From: JBCAXA01 sp038534295 | GTDB lineage: Bacteria; Pseudomonadota; Gammaproteobacteria; Steroidobacterales; Woeseiaceae | Reading direction: 5' to 3' | DNA length: 64,000 bases | NCBI GenBank assembly: GCA_038534295.1 | Contig: JBCAXA010000001.1 | Location: forward strand, 1,178,001 to 1,242,000 | Shown: one piece after another, positions 1 through 7,724 of the stretch | Layout of the letters: each line of letters opens with the position of its first letter | Numbering within the stretch: position 1 is the first letter of the stretch | Notes under the pieces: model-generated | Database searches by the model: none | Seen by the model: only the letters and a program-made list of their open reading frames with translations | Told to the model about the DNA's origin: nothing | Program-made: the position numbers and the translations under genes

Positions 1-184
1 CATCGTCGATGTTTTGGCGTACGGCAACATCACGGAAAGCCTCAGCGTCAATGCCGGCCTTTTCAACGTAACCGACAAGCTCTACACACGCTGGGCAGAC
101 ACCGCCGGTATTGGCGCCGATGCTCCGCTGCGCTTCACGCAGCCCGGCTTCAACGCTGGGGTGAATCTTCGTTATGCGTTTTAA
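1..184 (+). CDS. TonB-dependent heme/hemoglobin receptor, C-terminal end (partial)
   Basis: The window opens inside this gene; the readable frame starts at base 2 and stops with TAA at 182-184. The translated tail contains LFNVTDKLYTRWADTAGIG and ends in NLRYAF, the terminal beta-strand with C-terminal phenylalanine typical of outer-membrane barrels. The FNVTDK.Y.RW pattern is characteristic of hemoglobin/heme-type TonB receptors, and the next genes are a heme ABC importer. The receptor would bring heme across the outer membrane using TonB energy. The stop overlaps the start of the downstream binding-protein gene by 11 bases, so they are probably co-transcribed. The plug domain and any Fur box lie outside the window. 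Confidence 0.8.
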   Translation, partial: IVDVLAYGNITESLSVNAGLFNVTDKLYTRWADTAGIGADAPLRFTQPGFNAGVNLRYAF

Positions 185-1076
185 GCAATCCGTTGTCCTG
201 GCAACCGTTACGGCGGCGTTGGTCGCAGGCCCCGCACTTGGCTGTGACGGTGACAGTGTCGATCCTTCGCGAATGGCGGTCGCGGGCGGATCGATCACCG
301 AGATCCTCTTCGCATTGGGCGCAGAGGATCTGATCGTCGCGGCGGACAGAACCTCGAACTACCCGGCTGCGGCATCAGCCTTCCCCTCGGTCGGGTATGT
401 TCGGGCTCTGTCCGCCGAAGGCGTGCTGTCGCTGAACCCAACATTACTCATCGGCGAAGACGACATGGGCCCGCCCGAGGTTGTCGCGCAAATCCGTGGC
501 GCCGGCGTCGAGACGATTGTCATACCGGAGCAACACTCGGCCATCGGTATTCTCGCGAAGGTTCGGTGCATTGGCGAGATTGTCGGGCGACAAGACGCTG
601 CCGAACGACTGATAGCCGAAAAACTAACGCCAATCTCGACAAAGATAGCCGCACAGAGCGCACGCTCACGTGGAACGGCACCGCGTGGCGCCGTACTCCT
701 CGGATTGCGCGACGGTGCACCGCTCGGTGCGGGATTGGCCACCTCCGGAAACGGCCTTCTGGAAATGGCGGCAACAGAGAACGTGTTCGACACGTTCTCT
801 GGCTGGAAACCCGTCTCGATGGAAGCGATGCTGCAAGCGAACCCGACGTTTTTTGTCGTCCCCGAACGCGGTATCAATGACGCTGGCGGTCTGGATGAAT
901 TACTCAAGCATCCGGCACTTCGCCTGACCGACGCGGCGCGCAATCGGCAGGTCATCGTTTTGGACGGGATGGCCATGCTGGGCTTTGGCCCACGGACACT
1001 CGAGTCCGCTGCGGCGTTGGCGGATGCTGTGCACGGAACGCCGCGGCACCGCGAAACCCTGAACGGCTCGATGTGA
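174..1076 (+). CDS. hmuT: Heme ABC transporter periplasmic binding protein HmuT
   Basis: 300 residues. An N-terminal Sec-type signal (residues 1-24, hydrophobic stretch ending in GPALGC) is followed by a class III periplasmic binding fold (PF01497 family). The strand/loop VAGGSITEILFALGAED is the usual start of HmuT/BtuF-like proteins, and a mid-protein helix links the two lobes. It would bind heme delivered by the upstream receptor and hand it to HmuUV. Start ATG 174 lies inside the last codons of the receptor; the stop overlaps the permease start by 4 bases, so translation is probably coupled. The cysteine after the signal could be lipidated, but the lipobox is imperfect. BtuF-type cobalamin binding is the main alternative; gene context favours heme. 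Confidence 0.88.
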   Translation: MRFKQSVVLATVTAALVAGPALGCDGDSVDPSRMAVAGGSITEILFALGAEDLIVAADRTSNYPAAASAFPSVGYVRALSAEGVLSLNPTLLIGEDDMGPPEVVAQIRGAGVETIVIPEQHSAIGILAKVRCIGEIVGRQDAAERLIAEKLTPISTKIAAQSARSRGTAPRGAVLLGLRDGAPLGAGLATSGNGLLEMAATENVFDTFSGWKPVSMEAMLQANPTFFVVPERGINDAGGLDELLKHPALRLTDAARNRQVIVLDGMAMLGFGPRTLESAAALADAVHGTPRHRETLNGSM

Positions 1077-2122
1077 GTTCGGCGCCCGCCAATCTTGCGG
1101 ATTCCCCGGCGCAAGGATCGACTCGCCGAAGTCGTTATTCGGTCCTGACCGTGCTCGCCACGGTAACGATCGCGGTCGTACTGGTCGCGGTCAGCATAGG
1201 CGCGATCGCCGTGTCGCCGCTCGACGCCTTGCTCGAGCGGGCGGATCGGTTGGTCGAGCGAACAGTGCTGCTCGAGATTCGCCTGCCACGCGTGCTGTTG
1301 GCGGCTTTCGTCGGCGCTGCGCTCGCCGTTGCCGGCGCCGCTTTGCAAGGCTTGTTCCGAAACCCCCTTGCGGACCCGAGTCTGATCGGCGTTTCCGGCG
1401 GCGCTGCCGTTGGCGCTATCGCCATGATCGTCCTCGGCGGATCGATCGCTGTTTCCGCTACTGCGATGCCGTATCTCGTGCCGCTAGCGGCCGTCTGCGG
1501 CGCCGGCGCCGTGACGCTTTTTCTTTATGCGTTCTCGCGTCGCTTCGGCAACTTTAGTGTTACCACGATGTTGCTCGTCGGCATCGCGCTGAACGCGTTG
1601 GCACAGGTGGCGATTGGCGCGTTCGAATACCTCAGCGACGATACACAACTGCGCACGTTGATCTTCTGGATGATGGGCAGTTTTGGTCGCGCTACCTGGA
1701 CGTCCGTACTGCCGGCGACGACTGTGATCGCGCTCGCCGTCGCTTTGTTGCTTCGCGACGCGCGGCGCTTGGACGTGCTGCAGCTTGGCGAGGCAGATGC
1801 GCGCCATCTCGGCGTCGATGTCGACGGATTGAAACAGAGGGTTATTCTGGCGTCCGCTGCCGCGGTCGGCGCTGGTGTTGCGGTTGCCGGCATCGTGGCG
1901 TTTATCGGCCTAATCGTGCCCCATTTGGTGCGCTTGCTCGGCGGCGTTCGAAACCCATTGGTCTTGCCCGGTTCGCTGCTGCTCGGCGCCAGCCTGACGG
2001 TGTTTGCAGATCTCGTCTCACGCACCGTTGTGCTGCCGGCCGAGTTGCCGGTCGGCCTAGTCACCAGCGCACTAGGCGCACCGTTTTTTCTCTGGCTAAT
2101 TGCTCGGATCAAGCCGCAATGA
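1073..2122 (+). CDS. hmuU: Heme ABC transporter permease HmuU
   Basis: 349 residues, FecCD family inner-membrane permease with about nine to ten hydrophobic segments. Diagnostic stretches include LPRVLLAAFVGAALAVAGAA, LADPSLIGVSGGAAVGA and, near the C-terminus, GIVAFIGLIVPHLVRLL, which forms the coupling region that contacts the ATPase. The start is GTG at 1073, overlapping the hmuT stop (GTGA), and the stop overlaps hmuV (ATGA). It forms the dimeric channel for heme import into the cytoplasm. Length is normal for the family. Confidence 0.92.
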   Translation: MSSAPANLADSPAQGSTRRSRYSVLTVLATVTIAVVLVAVSIGAIAVSPLDALLERADRLVERTVLLEIRLPRVLLAAFVGAALAVAGAALQGLFRNPLADPSLIGVSGGAAVGAIAMIVLGGSIAVSATAMPYLVPLAAVCGAGAVTLFLYAFSRRFGNFSVTTMLLVGIALNALAQVAIGAFEYLSDDTQLRTLIFWMMGSFGRATWTSVLPATTVIALAVALLLRDARRLDVLQLGEADARHLGVDVDGLKQRVILASAAAVGAGVAVAGIVAFIGLIVPHLVRLLGGVRNPLVLPGSLLLGASLTVFADLVSRTVVLPAELPVGLVTSALGAPFFLWLIARIKPQ

Positions 2123-2895
2123 CGATCGCAACGCACGGCGTCTCGCTAATAGCGGGCGCAAAGACGATAATCGATGATGTCAGCCTCTCCATTCGGCCGG
2201 GCGAGGTGACGGCGCTGGTCGGCCCAAACGGCGCCGGCAAAACCACCTTGCTGCGCATGCTGAGCGGCGACCTTCGGCCAACGGACGGTTTTGTAACGAT
2301 GGATGGCTGGCCGCTGCATGAAACTAGCTTGGCCGACCAGGCACGCCAGCGTAGCGTCATGACCCAACACAATTCGATCGCGTTCGAGTTTACTGTCAGC
2401 GAAGTTTTGTCCTTGGGTTGGGAGCCGTTTCGCGCGTACGCCGAATTTCCAACCGATCGCCTCGTCGAGCTAACGCACGACTGTGACATTGCGCATTTAC
2501 TGGGCCAAACGTACAACACGCTGTCCGGTGGCGAGCGCCAGCGGGTGCAATTTGCCCGTGCGCTTTTGCAACTCGCGGGGCCCATCAACGTCCAGGCCAA
2601 TCGGTTTTTGCTCCTCGATGAACCCACATCGAGTCTCGATGTCGCGCATGAGCTCAAACTGCTGCAGCTCGTACGCCAGCAGGCAGAAGCCGGCGTCGGC
2701 GTTCTGATTATCTTGCACGACCTCAACTTGACCGCACGCTTCTGTGATCGAATTGTACTGCTCGACAACGGGCGAATCTCCGCGGCGGGCGGGCCGGCGG
2801 AATGCCTGACCAGCGAACAGTTGACCGCGCTTTATCACACGGCTATTCACGTGGAATGGCACGCCGGACTGGAACGTCTGGTGGTTCATTCGTAG
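2119..2895 (+). CDS. hmuV: Heme ABC transporter ATP-binding protein HmuV
   Basis: 258 residues. Walker A GPNGAGKTTLL (about residues 34-44), signature LSGGERQRVQFARAL, Walker B FLLLDEPTSSLD and the switch histidine in IILHDLNLTARF are all intact. The sequence between signature and Walker B carries the short insertion (LLQLAGPINVQANRF) often seen in HmuV proteins. It hydrolyses ATP to power HmuU. ATG 2119 overlaps the permease stop by 4 bases. Fourth gene of the heme operon. Confidence 0.93.
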   Translation: MTIATHGVSLIAGAKTIIDDVSLSIRPGEVTALVGPNGAGKTTLLRMLSGDLRPTDGFVTMDGWPLHETSLADQARQRSVMTQHNSIAFEFTVSEVLSLGWEPFRAYAEFPTDRLVELTHDCDIAHLLGQTYNTLSGGERQRVQFARALLQLAGPINVQANRFLLLDEPTSSLDVAHELKLLQLVRQQAEAGVGVLIILHDLNLTARFCDRIVLLDNGRISAAGGPAECLTSEQLTALYHTAIHVEWHAGLERLVVHS

Positions 2896-2917
2896 CCAGC
2901 ATTGGGAGGCACTAGTG

Positions 2918-3220
2918 ATGTTTATCGCCATGAATCGATTTCAAATTGCACGCGGCAAAGAGGAAGGCTTCGAACAGGTCTGGCGCGAACGGGACTCGTA
3001 CCTCGCCAGCGTTCCTGGCTTCAAAAACTTCAACCTGCTTAAAGGCCCGAGCAACGACGACTTTACGTTGTACGCATCGCACTCGACGTGGGAATCACGC
3101 GAAGCGTTCATCGCGTGGACCGAGTCGGAGAGTTTCGTCAAAGCGCACAAGCAGCGCAGCGCGCCGCAGGGAACCTACCTCGCCCATCCGGAGTTGGAAA
3201 CGTTTGAAGCAGTGCTCTGA
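2918..3220 (+). CDS. IsdG/ABM-family heme-degrading monooxygenase
   Basis: About 100 residues, single ferredoxin-like antibiotic-biosynthesis-monooxygenase (ABM) domain. The sequence starts MFIAMNRFQIARGKEEGFE and has the core GFKNFNLLKG and a late AHKQRS histidine helix. This pattern is shared with HmoA/IsdG-type enzymes that open the heme ring to release iron. A GGGAGG ribosome site at 2904-2909 is 8 bases before ATG 2918; a GTG three bases upstream (2915) is too close. It lies 22 bases after hmuV, so imported heme is likely degraded by the last product of the same operon. A quinol monooxygenase role is possible for ABM proteins, but context favours heme. Confidence 0.78.
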   Translation: MFIAMNRFQIARGKEEGFEQVWRERDSYLASVPGFKNFNLLKGPSNDDFTLYASHSTWESREAFIAWTESESFVKAHKQRSAPQGTYLAHPELETFEAVL

Positions 3221-3506
3221 CAACCATGACCGGTCGGATGGATAGAATTTCGCTCGGGTAGTAGAAACCGCGAAAGCTACTGTCATTCGGTTGCTAGAGT
3301 TCTTGAACCCGTTGCACGGACTGACCCAATCAACCGTCGCAGCCGAGGCCGCACAAATGCCGCCATTTAGCGACTCAAACGGCTCGCTCGAGTAGACTCT
3401 TCGCACAACGCGGCGCGAGCTCTGGTAGCCTCGCCGAATTCGGCGCGCATTTCTTAGTATTCGGCGACCGCCGATCCATGCCACGTCCTGCAAATCCGGA
3501 GTACCT

Positions 3507-3935
3507 ATGAACCAGGCGACCAGCGGCCAGACTGTCCGCATCCACTACACCGGCCGATTTGAAAACGGAGACGTTTTCGATTCGTCGCTGGAACGCGAGC
3601 CCCTCGCTTTCACGTTGGGATCCGGACAGGTCATACCGGGTATGGACGAGGCGGTAACCGGCATGGCAGTCGGTGACAAGCAGAGCGTGTCGATTGCGCC
3701 GGAAAATGGTTACGGCGTGCGTGACGAGCGGCTGATACAAGAAGTACCCAACGACGCGCTGCCGGACGACCTTGCGCCGGCGGTCGGCATGCAGCTGCAA
3801 AGCCAAACGCCCAGCGGTCAGGTCATGCAGCTCGTCGTTGTCGAGGTGGGCGCCAACAGCATTACCGTCGACGCCAACCACCCGCTGGCCGGCAAGGTCC
3901 TTGAATTCGACATCGAGCTTGTCGCCATCGACTAG
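3507..3935 (+). CDS. FKBP-type peptidyl-prolyl cis-trans isomerase (FkpB/SlyD type)
   Basis: 142 residues. The FKBP core is clear: VRIHYTGRFENGDVFDSS near the N-terminus and SGQVIPGMDEAVTGMAVGDK. It is followed by an insert-in-flap segment (about residues 65-120, NGYGVRDERLIQEVP onward) and a return to the FKBP strand VLEFDIELVAI. This architecture is that of FkpB/SlyD cytoplasmic proline isomerase/chaperones. It lacks the His-rich metal-binding tail of SlyD, and its length matches FkpB better. It has its own 286-base upstream region and appears monocistronic. No signal peptide. Confidence 0.9.
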   Translation: MNQATSGQTVRIHYTGRFENGDVFDSSLEREPLAFTLGSGQVIPGMDEAVTGMAVGDKQSVSIAPENGYGVRDERLIQEVPNDALPDDLAPAVGMQLQSQTPSGQVMQLVVVEVGANSITVDANHPLAGKVLEFDIELVAID

Positions 3936-4024
3936 CGACTGCAGGCCGCCCGTCGACACCGGGTTTGGTCGCGACTCGAATTGGAAACCCATCGGCCGAG
4001 CGAGCGCCAGTCATTAGTAGGTAA

Positions 4025-4049
4025 TCAAAATTAGAGACTCTAATTTTGA
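4025..4049. promoter_or_regulatory. Perfect palindrome, candidate TetR operator
   Basis: Two 12-base arms, TCAAAATTAGAG (4025-4036) and CTCTAATTTTGA (4038-4049), are exact reverse complements around a single A. A TATAAT -10 box follows at 4057-4062 with no good -35, since the palindrome occupies that position. The TetR-type gene starts at 4101. The placement is typical of an autoregulatory operator. That the downstream TetR protein binds here is inference. The half-site order (CAAAA...TTTTG) is inverted relative to the shared TTTTG-N8-CAAAA sites elsewhere in the window. Confidence 0.7.
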
Positions 4050-4100
4050 AAAGAAGTATAATATCGGTATCTTAGGACACGAGACTGGTTGCCCCCGACC

Positions 4101-4739
4101 ATGGCCGCAAATCTAAGCACGACCCGAAAGCGCCGCCCGCAGGAGCGTGCTGAATCCACGAAACGAAAACTGCTGACCGTGGCCAAGCGATTGTTTTCCG
4201 AACGCGGTTTCGACGCGGTCACGGTGCGAGACCTCGAAGTCGAGGCTGGCGTGCAGCGCAATCTCGTCAGTTATCACTTTGGCAGCAAGGACGAGTTGTG
4301 GAAAGCCTCGGCGAGCCGCTTGTTCGGCGACCTGAATGAGTTCAACGCGGCGCGCCGTGACGTCATGAAAGACCTGCCGGCGCGTGAACGCGTTGCCTAC
4401 ATGATCCGCAGCTATGTGCGCTTTGCCGAGCGTTGCCCAGAACTGAATCGGCTGATGCTGCACGAAGGCAAGCAGGATAGCTGGCGACTGCGTTGGATCG
4501 TCGACGAGTACTTGCGCCCAGGCGCGCAAAAGATGCGAGCGCTCGTCGATGAGGAGCTGGCGCTCTCTGACGACGCCTTCGTACACTGGTACTACTTATT
4601 CGTATCGGGCGGCGCCATGATGTTTTCGATGGCGCCGGAAGCAAAAATCCTGTTCGGCATCGATCTGCATGACGAAGAGATTGTCCGCCGGCACGCCGAC
4701 ATGATGGTCGACGTCCTGCTGTCGGTCGCAAAACGCTAA
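4101..4739 (+). CDS. TetR-family transcriptional regulator (paralogue 1)
   Basis: 212 residues from ATG 4101; a TTG at 4089 in frame is a weaker start. The N-terminal TetR helix-turn-helix is plain: KRKLLTVAKRLFSERGFDAV, then RDLEVEAGVQRNLVSYHFGS with the tyrosine-histidine-phenylalanine end of the recognition helix. The C-terminal ligand domain contains CPELNRLMLHEGKQDSWRLR. It is clearly homologous to the regulator at 39380-40018 (same VQRNL, YHFGSKD, ERVAY.IRSYVRFA, NRLML.EGK.DSWR and FSMAPEAK segments). A perfect palindrome lies just upstream, suggesting autorepression. It opens the catabolic region and may also control the thiolase/crotonase genes downstream or the dispersed shared operators. 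Confidence 0.9.
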   Translation: MAANLSTTRKRRPQERAESTKRKLLTVAKRLFSERGFDAVTVRDLEVEAGVQRNLVSYHFGSKDELWKASASRLFGDLNEFNAARRDVMKDLPARERVAYMIRSYVRFAERCPELNRLMLHEGKQDSWRLRWIVDEYLRPGAQKMRALVDEELALSDDAFVHWYYLFVSGGAMMFSMAPEAKILFGIDLHDEEIVRRHADMMVDVLLSVAKR

Positions 4740-4874
4740 AGCCCGCTCGAATAGGTCGCCGCTCGGTTCGTTTTATAGAACCGCCGCATGCCCCGACGGT
4801 GATCCCAGCCGTATCAATACCGGCAAACCGACAACCAAGAATTCTAGGATCCGGAATCTGCCAGGAGAAGAATC

Positions 4875-6059
4875 ATGCGAGAAGCAGTCATTGTGTCCAC
4901 CGCACGCACCGGCATCGGCAAGGCATATCGAGGCTCATTGAACAACATCAAATCGCCAACGATGCTGGCGCACGCTATCAAGCATGCCGTCCAGCGCGCG
5001 GGTGTCGCAGCCGATGAAATCGAGGACGCGATCGTTGGCACCTCCATGCCGGCCGGTACGGCAGGCGGCAACATTGGCCGTCTGTCGGTCCTCGCCGCCG
5101 GACTGCCCAACACCGTGCCGGGACAGACGATTGACCGGCTCTGCTCATCGGGACTCATGGCGGTAGCGACCGCCGCCAAACAAATCGTGCATGACGGCCA
5201 ACAGGTCGTGCTGGCCGGCGGCCAGGAGAACATCTCGGCGCTGCGCGAGCCGTACTTGGAATGGACTCGATCGGCCAAGGACGAGAACACGCTGGCTAAC
5301 GAGCCAAACGCCTACATGCCGATGCTCGACACCGCCGAGGTCGTTGCGAAGGTCTACAACGTGAGTCGGGACGCGCAGGACGAATATGCCCTTACGTCAC
5401 AGCAGCGTACCGCCGCCGCCCAGGCAGCCGGCAAGCTCGACGACGAAGTCGTACCCATTACGGCACAAATGAAAGTGGTCGACCGCGAAACCAAAGAAGT
5501 CAGCTACCGGGAGGTAACGCTCGCCAAAGACGAAGGCAACCGACCCGGCACGACCCTCGAAGCCTTACAGGGGCTGAAACCCGTCGTCGATGGCGGCGTC
5601 ATTACGGCCGGCAATGCCAGTCAACTGTCGGACGGCGCATCCGCGTGCATCCTGATGGAAGCCAAGCTCGCCGAACAACGCGGCCTCGAACCGCTGGGCA
5701 CCTACCGCGCCATGGCCGTTGCCGGTACTAAGCCCGAAGAAATGGGCATTGGCCCGGTGTTCGCCGTGCCGAAATTGCTGCAGCAGTGCGGACTAACGGT
5801 CGACGATATCGGCCTCTGGGAGCTCAACGAAGCATTTGCCGTCCAGGCGTTGTATTGTCGTGACCATCTCGGTATCGACCCAGAGATATACAACGTGAAT
5901 GGCGGCAGTATTTCGATTGGCCACCCGTTTGGTATGACCGGCGCGCGCATGGTCGGCCACGCGTTGATCGAAGGTAAGCGCCGCGGCGTCAAGTACGTCG
6001 TCGTTACCATGTGTGTTGGCGGCGGCATGGGCGCTGCCGGTTTGTTCGAGGTTGCCTAA
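4875..6059 (+). CDS. Acetyl-CoA acetyltransferase (thiolase)
   Basis: 394 residues, normal for a biosynthetic/degradative thiolase. The nucleophile Cys90 is in DRLCSSGLMAV; the C-terminal active-site residues are in GGSISIGHPFGMTGARM (His) and MCVGGGMGAAGLFE (second Cys). It would cleave a 3-ketoacyl-CoA (or acetoacetyl-CoA) with CoA. A good AGGAGA ribosome site sits at 4862-4867 before ATG 4875. The crotonase gene follows 3 bases after the stop, so the two form an operon. In context it may finish acetoacetate from aromatic breakdown together with the CoA-transferase at 7725-9068. Confidence 0.92.
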   Translation: MREAVIVSTARTGIGKAYRGSLNNIKSPTMLAHAIKHAVQRAGVAADEIEDAIVGTSMPAGTAGGNIGRLSVLAAGLPNTVPGQTIDRLCSSGLMAVATAAKQIVHDGQQVVLAGGQENISALREPYLEWTRSAKDENTLANEPNAYMPMLDTAEVVAKVYNVSRDAQDEYALTSQQRTAAAQAAGKLDDEVVPITAQMKVVDRETKEVSYREVTLAKDEGNRPGTTLEALQGLKPVVDGGVITAGNASQLSDGASACILMEAKLAEQRGLEPLGTYRAMAVAGTKPEEMGIGPVFAVPKLLQQCGLTVDDIGLWELNEAFAVQALYCRDHLGIDPEIYNVNGGSISIGHPFGMTGARMVGHALIEGKRRGVKYVVVTMCVGGGMGAAGLFEVA

Positions 6060-6062
6060 ACC

Positions 6063-6743
6063 ATGACGGATCTCGCCCGTTACGAATTTTCCGACGGTAT
6101 CTCTGCCATCACGCTCGACGATGGCAAGGTCAACTGTTTCTCGCCGGCGATGGTTGCAAGTTTCAATCGCGCGCTGGACCAGGCCGACAAAGACGGCGGG
6201 GTCGTTCTGGTTAGCGGTCGGCCGGGCATTTTGTCGGCCGGTTTTGACCTCCGCGAATTCGAAAAGGGCGAGGCTGTCGGTCAGGCCCTCGTGCGCGACG
6301 GGGCGTTGCTCGCGGAACGCTTGTTCGCGCACCCGCGGCCGGTTGTCATTGCATGTACCGGTCACGCGATCGCGATGGGATGCTTCATATTACTCGCTGC
6401 TACCGTTCGCATCGGCGTCGACGGCGAGTTCAAGATTGGCGCCAACGAAGTCGCTATTGGCATGGCCGTGCCGCGTTTTGCGACGGAACTCTGTCGCCAT
6501 CGACTGGCGACGGCGTACCAGACCCGTGCGATAACAACGGCAGAACTGTTCTCGCCGGCCGTCGCGGTCGACGTCGGTTTTCTCGACCGAGTCGTCACCG
6601 CCGAAGCACTGGCCGATGAGGCCCGTAAAACGGCCGTTGGTCTCGCCGAACTCAGCGATGCCGACTACACCGAAACGCTCACGCGGCTGCGTAAACCGAC
6701 TCGCGAGCTCATTCGCGATCGTATTGCGACGGATTACACCTGA
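6063..6743 (+). CDS. Crotonase-family enoyl-CoA hydratase/isomerase
   Basis: 226 residues, slightly short for the family. Recognisable blocks are DDGKVNCFSPAMVASFNRAL, the oxyanion-hole segment SGRPGILSAGFDLREF and a second segment, GHAIAMGCFILLAATVRIG, followed by GANEVAIGMAVPRFA. The usual second catalytic Glu region reads GANEVAIGM. The protein resembles short-chain enoyl-CoA hydratases with a truncated C-terminal helix bundle. It follows the thiolase by 3 bases, suggesting a beta-oxidation-like step in the same pathway; substrate not deducible. Confidence 0.85.
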   Translation: MTDLARYEFSDGISAITLDDGKVNCFSPAMVASFNRALDQADKDGGVVLVSGRPGILSAGFDLREFEKGEAVGQALVRDGALLAERLFAHPRPVVIACTGHAIAMGCFILLAATVRIGVDGEFKIGANEVAIGMAVPRFATELCRHRLATAYQTRAITTAELFSPAVAVDVGFLDRVVTAEALADEARKTAVGLAELSDADYTETLTRLRKPTRELIRDRIATDYT

Positions 6744-6801
6744 ACCCAACGGCGAACCCGCCGACGAGCGGCCTTTTTCGTCACCGCTCGACGACTGACC
6801 G

Positions 6802-7668
6802 ATGACCGAACCGGCATCGCGTCACTACGTGTCGCAACGGCTGAGCTTGCACTACGTCGATTGGGGAGCATCAGGCGCCGCACCGATGGTGTTCGTGCAC
6901 GGCGGCCGCGATCACTGTCGGAGTTGGGATCGAATTGCACGAGCGTTCCGTAACGATGCACACGTGCTCGCAACCGATCTTCGCGGCCATGGCGCGAGCG
7001 ACTGGTCGACCGATCGCGACTATCACCTTATGGACTACGTTTATGACCTTGCGACGTTCGTCCAGCAACTCGATCGATCGCCGGTGACGCTGGTCGGCCA
7101 TTCGTTGGGCGGCAACATTGCGATTCGGTTTGCCGGCTTGTACCCGGACACCGTGCGCCGGCTCGTTGCTATCGAAGGACTCGGGCCGTCGCCCGCCATG
7201 CAGCGCGAACGGCAAGCTGTGCCGACCGCCGACCGGGTCCGCCAATGGATCGCGGCACGACAGCGCGCGACGTCGATGACCCCGAAGACCTACGCAAGTA
7301 TCGACGCCGCCATCGACCGAATGTGCGCGGTCAACGAGCACCTGTCGCACGAACAGGCGAGCCACCTAACGCGCCACGGCGTCACACACAACGCAGACGG
7401 CACAGTGAGTTGGAAGTTCGACCCGTGCGTGCGTTTGTTTTCGCCGATCGATCTCACACAAGCGGACTTTGAAAGCCTCTGGGCCGCTATCACGTGCCCA
7501 GTGCTGCTCTGTTACGGCGCAGAGAGCTGGGCGTCGAACCCGGCCCGCGACGGGCGTGCCGAACGCTTCGCCGATGCCCGCGTCGTTGAGTACGACAATG
7601 CCGGGCACTGGCCGCATCACGATCAAACGGACGCGTTCATTAACGACCTACGGGCGTTTCTGCAATAA
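6802..7668 (+). CDS. Alpha/beta-hydrolase
   Basis: 288 residues. Family features: oxyanion strand PMVFVHGGRDHCRSWDRIA, DLRGHGASDW, nucleophile elbow GHSLGGNIAIRF (Ser) and terminal histidine in DNAGHWPHHDQTDAF. A serine nucleophile means an esterase, lactonase or C-C hydrolase such as MhpC-like ring-cleavage-product hydrolases. It lies 58 bases after the crotonase on the same strand and converges on the CoA-transferase. Exact substrate cannot be read from sequence; in a catabolic cluster, hydrolysis of a ring-fission product or aryl ester is plausible. Confidence 0.85.
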   Translation: MTEPASRHYVSQRLSLHYVDWGASGAAPMVFVHGGRDHCRSWDRIARAFRNDAHVLATDLRGHGASDWSTDRDYHLMDYVYDLATFVQQLDRSPVTLVGHSLGGNIAIRFAGLYPDTVRRLVAIEGLGPSPAMQRERQAVPTADRVRQWIAARQRATSMTPKTYASIDAAIDRMCAVNEHLSHEQASHLTRHGVTHNADGTVSWKFDPCVRLFSPIDLTQADFESLWAAITCPVLLCYGAESWASNPARDGRAERFADARVVEYDNAGHWPHHDQTDAFINDLRAFLQ

Positions 7669-7724
7669 GCCAAGCGGCGATCGGCGTGGCACGTCGCGCT
7701 GCGTGCCGATTTCAAACGATGCCG

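Noticed and set aside
4764..4783. Short inverted repeat CGGTTC-N8-GAACCG upstream of the thiolase gene
   Set aside because: Only six-base arms, no T run and not close to a clear promoter; could be chance.
7684..7722. Hairpin-like sequence GGCACG / CGTGCC between convergent hydrolase and CoA-transferase genes
   Set aside because: Short stem and no U tract on either strand, so not called as a terminator.
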